From positions 1-13,196 of the forward strand of contig JBFLYE010000172.1 in the NCBI GenBank assembly GCA_040756715.1: a DNA stretch of 13,196 nucleotides. Direction: 5' to 3'. The position numbers and the translations under genes are program-made. Below, in pieces: positions 5,915-11,724 of the stretch; the first letter of the stretch is position 1, and each line of letters opens with the position of its first letter. A model generated the notes under the pieces. The model searched no databases. It saw only the letters and a program-made list of their open reading frames with translations, and had not been told where the DNA came from. Source of the DNA: a bacterium. Lineage in GTDB: Bacteria > UBA9089 > UBA9088.

Positions 5915-6250
5915 ATGCAAGGAAAGGCTATATCAAAATATATTAGAATTTCTCCCTCAAAGCTAAGACAGGTTATTTCCCTTATAAAGGGAAAAAGGGG
6001 TGATGAGGCAGAGAATATCTTGCAGATGATGCCAAAGAGGGCATCCTATTTTATCCATAAAGCATTAGGAAGCGCATTTGCAAATTGCAGGATAAGGTCT
6101 CCCCTTTTAGAGCTTAAGGATGTCTGGATAAAAGAAGTATGGGCAAATAATGGGCCAATGATGAAGAGGATAAAATATTGTGCAAGGGGAAGGTCGGGCA
6201 GGATTCTTAAAAAAACATCCCATCTTACAATTGTCCTTGAAAAAATATGA
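5915..6250 (+). CDS. rplV: 50S ribosomal protein L22 (uL22)
   Basis: The product is 111 residues, normal for bacterial uL22, which binds 23S rRNA and lines the exit tunnel with its beta-hairpin loop. Family landmarks are ISKYIRISPSKLRQVISLIKGK near the start, the central SAFANC segment and KEVWANNGPMMKRIKYCARGRSGRILKKTSHLTIVL, which includes the tunnel loop and the conserved ARGRxxRI-KTSH end. The gene normally lies in the S10 operon between rpsS and rpsC. Here it heads an unrelated operon, directly overlapping a small membrane-protein gene by ATGA. ATG 5915 is the only possible start nearby, since an in-frame TAG lies at 5903. Whether a second copy exists elsewhere cannot be seen. Confidence 0.95.
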   Translation: MQGKAISKYIRISPSKLRQVISLIKGKRGDEAENILQMMPKRASYFIHKALGSAFANCRIRSPLLELKDVWIKEVWANNGPMMKRIKYCARGRSGRILKKTSHLTIVLEKI

Positions 6251-6426
6251 GCATCGCCATTGTTTTAATGGCAGTTGTTGGCATTCTCCTTCTTATTGAG
6301 ATTGTAAATTTTTTTATTAAATACAAAAGGATGAAAGAGAGAGAAGACCTTGTCTCTTGTGTAATAATGCTTCTTTTTTTTATATTTTGGGCAATATCAA
6401 TAGTTTTAATGATTAAGAAATTATGA
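6247..6426 (+). CDS. small two-helix membrane protein, function unknown
   Basis: The product is 59 residues. It starts MSIAIVLMAVVGILLLIEIV and has two hydrophobic segments at about 3-24 and 37-57, separated by a basic loop KYKRMKEREDL; it ends IKKL. Both ends overlap neighbours by ATGA: its ATG overlaps the rplV stop and its TGA overlaps the start of the Ntn hydrolase gene. This double coupling, with no room left over, argues that it is a real gene. I recognise no family. A membrane partner or anchor for the next product is possible but is inference only. Confidence 0.7.
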   Translation: MSIAIVLMAVVGILLLIEIVNFFIKYKRMKEREDLVSCVIMLLFFIFWAISIVLMIKKL

Positions 6427-7202
6427 GTATTACAATTAGCTTAAGGATTTCAGAGGGGATTGTATTAGGATGCGATAGCCTTGCTACTGTAAAGGCTATT
6501 CCTATCCCCCAGGAGGAATTTGTCCAATGCCCAGAATGCTTTGGAAAAATATCCTGCTCAAGGCTAATTCCCCCTCCTCCCACCACATTTACGGTTTCAA
6601 AAACCATAAATAAGCTATTCTGCCTTAATGAAAAAATTGGCGTTCTCTCATTTGGTGTAAGCTTTATTACAAAGAGGAGCATCCAAAGCCATATTTTTGA
6701 TTTTGAAAAAACCCTTACCGGCGAGGAAGAAATAAAAGAAATAGCAGAAAAGCTTGAGGTCTATTTTAGAAGGGAGCTTACCTGTGAAATTGTTGACCTT
6801 TCCCAAATACCAGAGGATGAATACCCTTTGGGCTTTCAGATTGCAGGGTATGATGAAAATGATACAACGCCAAAGACATATACCCTAAAAATTGGGCAAA
6901 AATCTGTTATTGAGCCTGTTTATGAGGGTGGATATGGCTGCACATTCGGAGGAGATGGAAGGATAATCCAGAGGCTATGGGAGGATAACCCAGAAAATCC
7001 CATACCCTTGCCGAATTACCAATTTTTTTCCCTTCAGGATGGCATTGACTATGTGGAATTTCTTATCAGCACAACAATAAAAGCCCAAAAATTCCTTCCT
7101 ATGCCCCAAACCTGTGGTGGAGACACAGAGATTGCTGTGATAACCCCAGATGAAGGTTTTGATTGGATAAAGAGCAAAGAGCTTGATGTTTATAGTGTTT
7201 GA
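6423..7202 (+). CDS. proteasome-like Ntn hydrolase with Cys-rich insertion
   Basis: The product is 259 residues. The N-terminus SITISLRISEGIVLGCDSLATV follows the first strands of proteasome beta/HslV subunits (hydrophobic strand, x-D/E-G-hydrophobic, then D-S-x-A-T). If Met1 is removed, Ser2 takes the nucleophile place and Asp18 falls at family position 17. TVSKTINKLFCLNEKIGVLSFGV (57-79) matches the strand that carries the catalytic Lys33, with Lys60 in the role. Between them lies an insertion absent from ordinary subunits, with C36-x2-C39-x5-C45 and a PPPP run. The C-terminal half has GGYGCTFGGDG (about 168-178). Known relatives use Thr1; a Ser in this place is unusual. The gene overlaps its neighbours on both sides (ATGA upstream, 17 bases with tmk). 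The fold call is moderate; peptidase activity is not shown. Confidence 0.6.
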   Translation: MSITISLRISEGIVLGCDSLATVKAIPIPQEEFVQCPECFGKISCSRLIPPPPTTFTVSKTINKLFCLNEKIGVLSFGVSFITKRSIQSHIFDFEKTLTGEEEIKEIAEKLEVYFRRELTCEIVDLSQIPEDEYPLGFQIAGYDENDTTPKTYTLKIGQKSVIEPVYEGGYGCTFGGDGRIIQRLWEDNPENPIPLPNYQFFSLQDGIDYVEFLISTTIKAQKFLPMPQTCGGDTEIAVITPDEGFDWIKSKELDVYSV

Positions 7203-7743
7203 GGGAGGGGAAGGATCAGGAAAATCATCCCAGGTAAGCATGCTAAAAGATGCCTTAAAAATGCCTTGTCTTGCTACAAAAGAGCCATATTTAGAATGGA
7301 TAAAGGAAATGGTCTTTGATGGAAAAACACCAAAAATGGCAGCCCTTTACCTGTTTCTTGCAGATAGAATAATTCATATAAACGAAGTGATTAAGCCTGC
7401 TTTAGCTGAAGGGAAAATTGTTATTTGCGATAGATACTCCCTTTCAACGATTGCATATGAAGGGTATGGCTATGGAATAGATATTGAGCTTATTAAAAAA
7501 TTGAATGATGGATGTATTATCCCGAATATTGTTTTTCTCCTTGATATAGAGCCAGAAAAAGGATTAAAAAGGGTCAAAAGGGATAATAGGTTTGAGAGGG
7601 AGGATATATCATTCCATAAAAGGGTAAGGGAGGGCTATCTTTCCTTAGCAAAGGGGGATAAAAACATAAAGGTTCTTGATGGAGAAAAGACAAAAGAGGA
7701 AATTCATAAGATTGTAATGGAAGAATTAGAATTTAGGATTTAG
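7186..7743 (+). CDS. tmk: thymidylate kinase
   Basis: This cytoplasmic enzyme phosphorylates dTMP to dTDP with ATP. From ATG 7186 the product is 185 residues; the TTG at 7183 is less likely. The P-loop is FEGGEGSGKSSQ (5-16). The DRx motif is CDRYSLSTIAYEGYG (81-95). ADRIIHINEVIKPAL (59-73) is the family's central helix. An arginine-rich lid, KRVKRDNRFERED (128-140), fits the type II arrangement. The usual REPGGTPLGE segment is reduced to KEPYLEW, and the protein is some 20 residues shorter than typical. The gene overlaps the preceding one by 17 bases. The last six codons and the seven-base gap to leuC are made of a heptamer array (7723-7750). Confidence 0.92.
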   Translation: MFIVFEGGEGSGKSSQVSMLKDALKMPCLATKEPYLEWIKEMVFDGKTPKMAALYLFLADRIIHINEVIKPALAEGKIVICDRYSLSTIAYEGYGYGIDIELIKKLNDGCIIPNIVFLLDIEPEKGLKRVKRDNRFEREDISFHKRVREGYLSLAKGDKNIKVLDGEKTKEEIHKIVMEELEFRI

Positions 7744-7750
7744 GAATTTT
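7723..7750. repeat. four-unit heptamer array at the tmk-leuC junction
   Basis: Four tandem units of 7 bases (GAATTAG, then AATTTAG, GATTTAG and GAATTTT) run up to the base before the leuC ATG. The first three encode the C-terminal ELEFRI of tmk plus its TAG stop. The arrangement mirrors the array at the leuC-leuD junction. Confidence 0.6.
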
Positions 7751-8983
7751 ATGACATTAAATCAGAAAATAATTTCAAAAAAAGCAGGAAGGCCTGTAAA
7801 GGAGGGAGAGATTGTTATTGTAGATGTTGATGCTTGCTTTCTTCAGGATGGAACAGGGCCACTTGCCATAAAAAGATTAAAGGAGCTTGAAATAGAGAAA
7901 ATATCCCCTCCAAAGAGGTCCATTATCTTTATTGACCATTCATCTCCCTCTCCCAATTTATCCCTTTCAAATGACCATAAATTACTAAGGGATTTTGCCG
8001 GTGAAAATAATATTATTTTATCTGATATCGGAGAAGGTGTGTGCCATCAAAGGATGGCAGAGGATTTTGTAAAACCAGCTGATATAGTTATCGGCTCTGA
8101 TTCCCATAGCTGCACCCTGGGAGCATTGGGTGCTTTTGCAACCGGGATGGGTTCTTCTGACCTTGCGGTTATTCTTGGGCTAGGAAAGACATATCTTAAG
8201 GTTTGTGAGGCAATATTGGTTGAGATTACAGGAAAATTTTCAAAGGGTGTATATGCAAAGGATTTAATTCTTTACCTTATAGGAAAAATAGGGGCAGATG
8301 GTGCCTCATACAAAGCCCTTGAGTTTAAAGGATGTGAATTGGATATGGAAGAAAGGCTTACCATATCAAATATGGCAATTGAATGTGGGGCAAAGGCTGG
8401 ATTATTCCCATCTGATGAGAAGACAAGGGAATTTTTGAAAAAAAGAAAAAGGGAGAATGATTATTTGCCATTAGAAAGTGATGAAGATGCAGAATATGTA
8501 GAAAAAATAAACATAGATGCTTCTTCCCTTGTTCCCTATATTAGCCTTCCCCATAGCGTTGATAATGTGTTTGAAGTGAGTGAAAAGGAGGGTTTAAAAA
8601 TAGACCAGGTCTTTATTGGAACCTGCACAAATGGAAGGGTTTCTGATTTAGGGATTGCCGCAGAGATTCTTAAGGGGAAAAAAGCAAAGACAAGGCTTTT
8701 AATTTGCCCTGCATCAAAAAATGTCTACCTTTCTGCATTGAAAGAGGGAATAATTGAAATTCTTATTGAAGCAGGGGCGGTTATCCTTCCTCCTGGATGT
8801 GGTCCTTGCGTAGGAATCCATCAGGGTGTATTGGCTGATGGCGAGATATGTCTATCAACCGCAAATAGGAATTTTAAGGGAAGGATGGGAAATCCGAATT
8901 CAGAGATATACCTTTGTTCTCCCGCCACCGCATCAGCCTCTGCTTTATATGGAAAAATAACAGACCCAAGGGAGATATTATGA
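7751..8983 (+). CDS. leuC: 3-isopropylmalate dehydratase large subunit (aconitase family)
   Basis: With LeuD this enzyme isomerises 2-isopropylmalate to 3-isopropylmalate in leucine synthesis. The product is 410 residues, the length of the short archaeal/bacterial type rather than the 460-residue E. coli type. The three [4Fe-4S] ligands are visible: C292 in GTCTNGR, and C350 and C353 in PPGCGPC. Other landmarks are FIDHSSPSP (60-68), GEGVCHQ, GSDSHSCTLGALGAFATGMGSSDLA (115-138) and the substrate-side NRNFKGRMG (372-380). This short form also includes homoaconitase. Co-location with leuD and ilvC favours leucine synthesis. The stop overlaps the leuD start as ATGA. Confidence 0.9.
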   Translation: MTLNQKIISKKAGRPVKEGEIVIVDVDACFLQDGTGPLAIKRLKELEIEKISPPKRSIIFIDHSSPSPNLSLSNDHKLLRDFAGENNIILSDIGEGVCHQRMAEDFVKPADIVIGSDSHSCTLGALGAFATGMGSSDLAVILGLGKTYLKVCEAILVEITGKFSKGVYAKDLILYLIGKIGADGASYKALEFKGCELDMEERLTISNMAIECGAKAGLFPSDEKTREFLKKRKRENDYLPLESDEDAEYVEKINIDASSLVPYISLPHSVDNVFEVSEKEGLKIDQVFIGTCTNGRVSDLGIAAEILKGKKAKTRLLICPASKNVYLSALKEGIIEILIEAGAVILPPGCGPCVGIHQGVLADGEICLSTANRNFKGRMGNPNSEIYLCSPATASASALYGKITDPREIL

Positions 8984-9531
8984 ATTTTAAATTGCAAATT
9001 TTAAATTGTAAAATGAAAATATCTGGTTATGCCCATAAATTTGGTGATGATGTTTCCACAGACATAATCATCCCGGGGAGATTTTTTCATCTTCGTTCTA
9101 ATCTAGTTGAGCTTGCCAAACACCTTATGGAGGATGCAATGCCTGGATTTATAGATAAAATAAAAAGGGGAGATTTCATTGTAGGAGGAAAGAATTTTGG
9201 CTGTGGCTCATCAAGGGAGCATGCACCAACCATTATGAAAATAGCCGGGATAAAGGCCGTTCTGGCAAAGAGCTTTGCCAGGATATTCTTTAGAAATGCA
9301 ATAAATTTAGGGCTTCTTGTCATTGAATGCGATACAGATGGTATAGAAGATGGAGATTATCTTACAATTGATGGAGATGGCTTTATTGAAAACAAAAGAA
9401 CAGGTAAAAGAATAGAATTTGTCCCCCTTTCTCCATTTATGAAAAAAATCCTTGAAGATGGTGGTCTTATTGAATATGTAAAGAAGCATAAGGGGATTTA
9501 TAGTATCTTCCATTACTTAGTGCAAAAATAG
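8980..9531 (+). CDS. leuD: 3-isopropylmalate dehydratase small subunit
   Basis: This is the swivel-domain partner of LeuC. From ATG 8980 the product is 183 residues. The core begins KISGYAHKFGDDVSTDIIIPGRFF and has the active-site KNFGCGSSREHAP (71-83). ATG 8980 overlaps the leuC stop as ATGA and is preceded by AAGGGAG seven bases away. The residues after Met1, NFKLQILNCK, are encoded by a 30-base repeat identical to 9-38. The family N-terminus (MKISGY...) begins at ATG 9013, which lacks a ribosome-binding site. I keep 8980, so the repeat is probably translated as an 11-residue extension. The substrate loop reads HLRS (37-40); the Arg is of the kind seen in homoaconitase (YLRT), so substrate is not fully settled. 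Confidence 0.88.
   Translation: MNFKLQILNCKMKISGYAHKFGDDVSTDIIIPGRFFHLRSNLVELAKHLMEDAMPGFIDKIKRGDFIVGGKNFGCGSSREHAPTIMKIAGIKAVLAKSFARIFFRNAINLGLLVIECDTDGIEDGDYLTIDGDGFIENKRTGKRIEFVPLSPFMKKILEDGGLIEYVKKHKGIYSIFHYLVQK
8983..9012. repeat. heptamer array inserted at the leuC-leuD junction
   Basis: The 30 bases are identical to 9-38 and consist of alternating AATTTTA and AATTGYA units. ATGAA occurs on both sides (8980-8984 and 9013-9017), as if a 33-bp insertion had duplicated the ATGA overlap. The insertion preserved the leuC stop, the leuD start and the leuD frame. Confidence 0.8.
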
Positions 9532-9536
9532 ATAGG

Positions 9537-9704
9537 GTTGTGTTTATCTGTTAAAAATTCATCCACCTTTTAAGAAATTTTGAATTCTAAATTTTGAATT
9601 GAAAAAGGTTAAGTTTTATAAAATTTTTTCCCTTTTAATTCAAAATTCAACATTCAAAATTCATAATTTTATAAAGTTTTCCTTAAGATTATCTAAACAC
9701 ATAC
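9537..9704. repeat. 168-bp intergenic palindromic element between leuD and pheT
   Basis: The ends are GTTGTGTTTA (9537-9546) and TAAACACATAC (9694-9704), the same inverted termini as at 1913-2002. Inside are two heptamer arrays in opposite sense, 9576-9603 (AATTTTG/AATTCTA type) and 9638-9665 (ATTCAAA/ATTCAAC type), which can pair as a long AT-rich hairpin. The architecture equals that of the element at 1-132. No ORF is present. The right part belongs to a long inverted repeat with the window end. Confidence 0.7.
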
Positions 9705-9734
9705 ATTTTGTAAAGCGTTATGGAATTAACTATA
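9609..9734. repeat. left arm of a 126-bp inverted repeat flanking pheT-rmuC
   Basis: This arm is the reverse complement of 13070-13195 with two mismatches that I can find (9699 against 13105, and 9720 against 13084). It ends four bases before the pheT ATG. A possible -35 TTGTAA (9708-9713) and -10 TATAAG (9731-9736), 17 bp apart, would start transcription inside the first codons of pheT, so they probably do not serve it. Confidence 0.9.
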
Positions 9735-9738
9735 AGAT

Positions 9739-11724
9739 ATGAAGGTATCTTATAATTGGCTTTCTTGCTTCACAGAGCTTCCGGGTTTAGAGGAATTGGC
9801 AGATATTCTTATAAACCTTGGTTTTGAGGTAGCAAGTGTAGAAGGGGTTAAGGATGACACAATAATTGACCTTGAGATTCCTGTAAGTAGGCATGATGCC
9901 TTGTCAATCATTGGTTTGGCAAGGGATATTTCTGCATTTACAAAAAGACCTTTAATACCTTTAGAGATTTCTGTTTTAGAAGAAAACCTTGCTCTTATCC
10001 CAGAGATAACCATTGAAGAACCCTTGCTCTGCCCAAGGTATACCGGAAGGATAATTAGCAATATCAAGGTTTGTGAATCGCCTCCCTGGCTAAAGGAGCG
10101 CCTTATAAATTGCGGAATTCGTCCAATAAACAATATCGTTGATATTACAAATTATCTTCTCCTTGAGCTTGGACACCCAATGCACTCTTTTGATTACGAT
10201 AAGCTAGAAGGAGGGATTTTTGTAAGGCAGGGGAAAAAGGGAGAGAAATTGCTTTGCCTTGATGAAAGGGAATACGATGTTGAAGGGGCTGTTGTTATTG
10301 CAGATTGCAAAAAGCCTATTGCAATGGGAGGAATTATGGGAGGCAAAGAAACATCTGTAGGCAATCGGACAAAGACATTTCTCCTTGAGGTTGCATATTT
10401 TTCTCCCCTTGCCATAAGAAAAACCTCAAAAAGGCTTGGAATTATCACAGAATCTTCATATAGATTTGAGAGGATGATAGATCCAGAAGGCTTAATTAAA
10501 GCACAAAATAGGGCGGCAAGCCTAATCCTTTCCCTTATTCCAGAAGCAAAAATAGGGCCGATATCCGACATATACCCAAAGCCCTGTCCAGCCTTAAAGA
10601 TAAAATTAAGAGAAAAAAGGGTAAATAAGGTTCTGGGAACAAGCCTTAAAGGAGAGGAGATGAAAGATATATTAAAAAGGCTTGGCTTTGGAATAGAAGA
10701 TGATATGGTAATGGTTCCCTCATTTAGGGGTGAAATAACCAGGGAGATAGACCTAATAGAAGAGATAGCAAGGATTTACCAATATGGTAGAATAAAAGAG
10801 ACAATGCCCATTTCTCCTGTTATTCCCCAGATAAACAAAAATTTTATAATGACAAGAAAGATAAGGGAGATAATATTGGGAGCTGGAATGGATGAGGTTA
10901 TAGCCTATAGCTTTACAAGCAAAGAATGCCTTGAAAGATTAGGATTGGCATTAGATATTGTCTCTTTAGCACAACCTTTATCAGCCGATGCCTCAATAAT
11001 GACACCAAGCCTTATCCCCGGGCTCCTTGAGATAGCAAAGATAAACATTTCAAGAGACCAGGAAAACCTTTCAATATTTCAGATTGGGAAGGTCTTTGAG
11101 AAAAATAGAGAAGAAACAAGCCTTGCAGGTCTTATGACAGGAAAAAAATGGCTAAATTGGATGGATAAAGAAAGGGATTTTACCTTCTTTGATGCACTTG
11201 GTGTAATCAAAAGGCTATTTTTAGAGCTTGGAATAGAGGCTAATTTTATAAAGGAGGAAATCCCCTTTGCAAAACAGGGGTTAAAGATAGTCTTTAAGGG
11301 AGAAAATCTTGGCATTGCAGGGATTTTGCTGCCAGAGAAAGGAGAATATTATGGAATAAAAAAGCCCCTATTCTTCTTTGAGCTTAATCTTTATCTAATA
11401 ATTTCCCATTCTACAAAAAAGCTCTTTAAGGAATTTTCAAAATACCCGAAGATAGAGATAGATATTTGTCTCCTTGTGCCAGAGGGTATAAAATCGGAAA
11501 ATGTAGAAGAAATAATAAAAAAAGAGGGTAAATCCCTTGTAAAGGATGTATTTCTCTATGATATTTATAAAGGAGGAAATATCCCAGCCAACCATAAATC
11601 CCTAACCTACAGGATTACCTATCAAGCAGATACGAGGACATTAACAATGGATGAGATTGAGAAGATAAGGGAAAATACACTAAAAACATTGCAAAATGAG
11701 GTTTCTGTCTCATTGAGGAGCTAG
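9739..11724 (+). CDS. pheT: phenylalanyl-tRNA synthetase beta subunit lacking the B2 tRNA-binding domain
   Basis: With PheS this subunit charges tRNA-Phe; it carries the editing site. The product is 661 residues against the usual 790-800. The N-terminus MKVSYNWLSCFTEL is canonical and fixes the start. After LGFEVASVEGV (27-37) the chain runs directly into IIDLEIPVSRHDALSIIGLARDISA, the B1 sequence that normally follows a roughly 110-residue OB-fold (EMAP-like) insert. Present are the B3/B4 editing region with INNIVDITNYLLLELGHPMHSFD (130-152) and MGGIMGG, B5 (about 284-352), the catalytic-like B6/B7 part and a C-terminal ferredoxin-fold anticodon-binding domain (about 561-661). pheS, the usual upstream partner, is not here. 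rmuC follows without a gap. No clear ribosome-binding site precedes the ATG. Confidence 0.93.
   Translation: MKVSYNWLSCFTELPGLEELADILINLGFEVASVEGVKDDTIIDLEIPVSRHDALSIIGLARDISAFTKRPLIPLEISVLEENLALIPEITIEEPLLCPRYTGRIISNIKVCESPPWLKERLINCGIRPINNIVDITNYLLLELGHPMHSFDYDKLEGGIFVRQGKKGEKLLCLDEREYDVEGAVVIADCKKPIAMGGIMGGKETSVGNRTKTFLLEVAYFSPLAIRKTSKRLGIITESSYRFERMIDPEGLIKAQNRAASLILSLIPEAKIGPISDIYPKPCPALKIKLREKRVNKVLGTSLKGEEMKDILKRLGFGIEDDMVMVPSFRGEITREIDLIEEIARIYQYGRIKETMPISPVIPQINKNFIMTRKIREIILGAGMDEVIAYSFTSKECLERLGLALDIVSLAQPLSADASIMTPSLIPGLLEIAKINISRDQENLSIFQIGKVFEKNREETSLAGLMTGKKWLNWMDKERDFTFFDALGVIKRLFLELGIEANFIKEEIPFAKQGLKIVFKGENLGIAGILLPEKGEYYGIKKPLFFFELNLYLIISHSTKKLFKEFSKYPKIEIDICLLVPEGIKSENVEEIIKKEGKSLVKDVFLYDIYKGGNIPANHKSLTYRITYQADTRTLTMDEIEKIRENTLKTLQNEVSVSLRS

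Noticed and set aside
9708-9736. Promoter TTGTAA-17-TATAAG for pheT
   Set aside because: The -10 ends two bases before the ATG, so the transcript would start inside the coding region; the sequence is also part of the repeat copied downstream of rmuC.
9750-10571. Minus-strand ORFs opposite pheT (9750-10133 and 10194-10571)
   Set aside because: They are shadows of pheT; no start signals or recognisable motifs.
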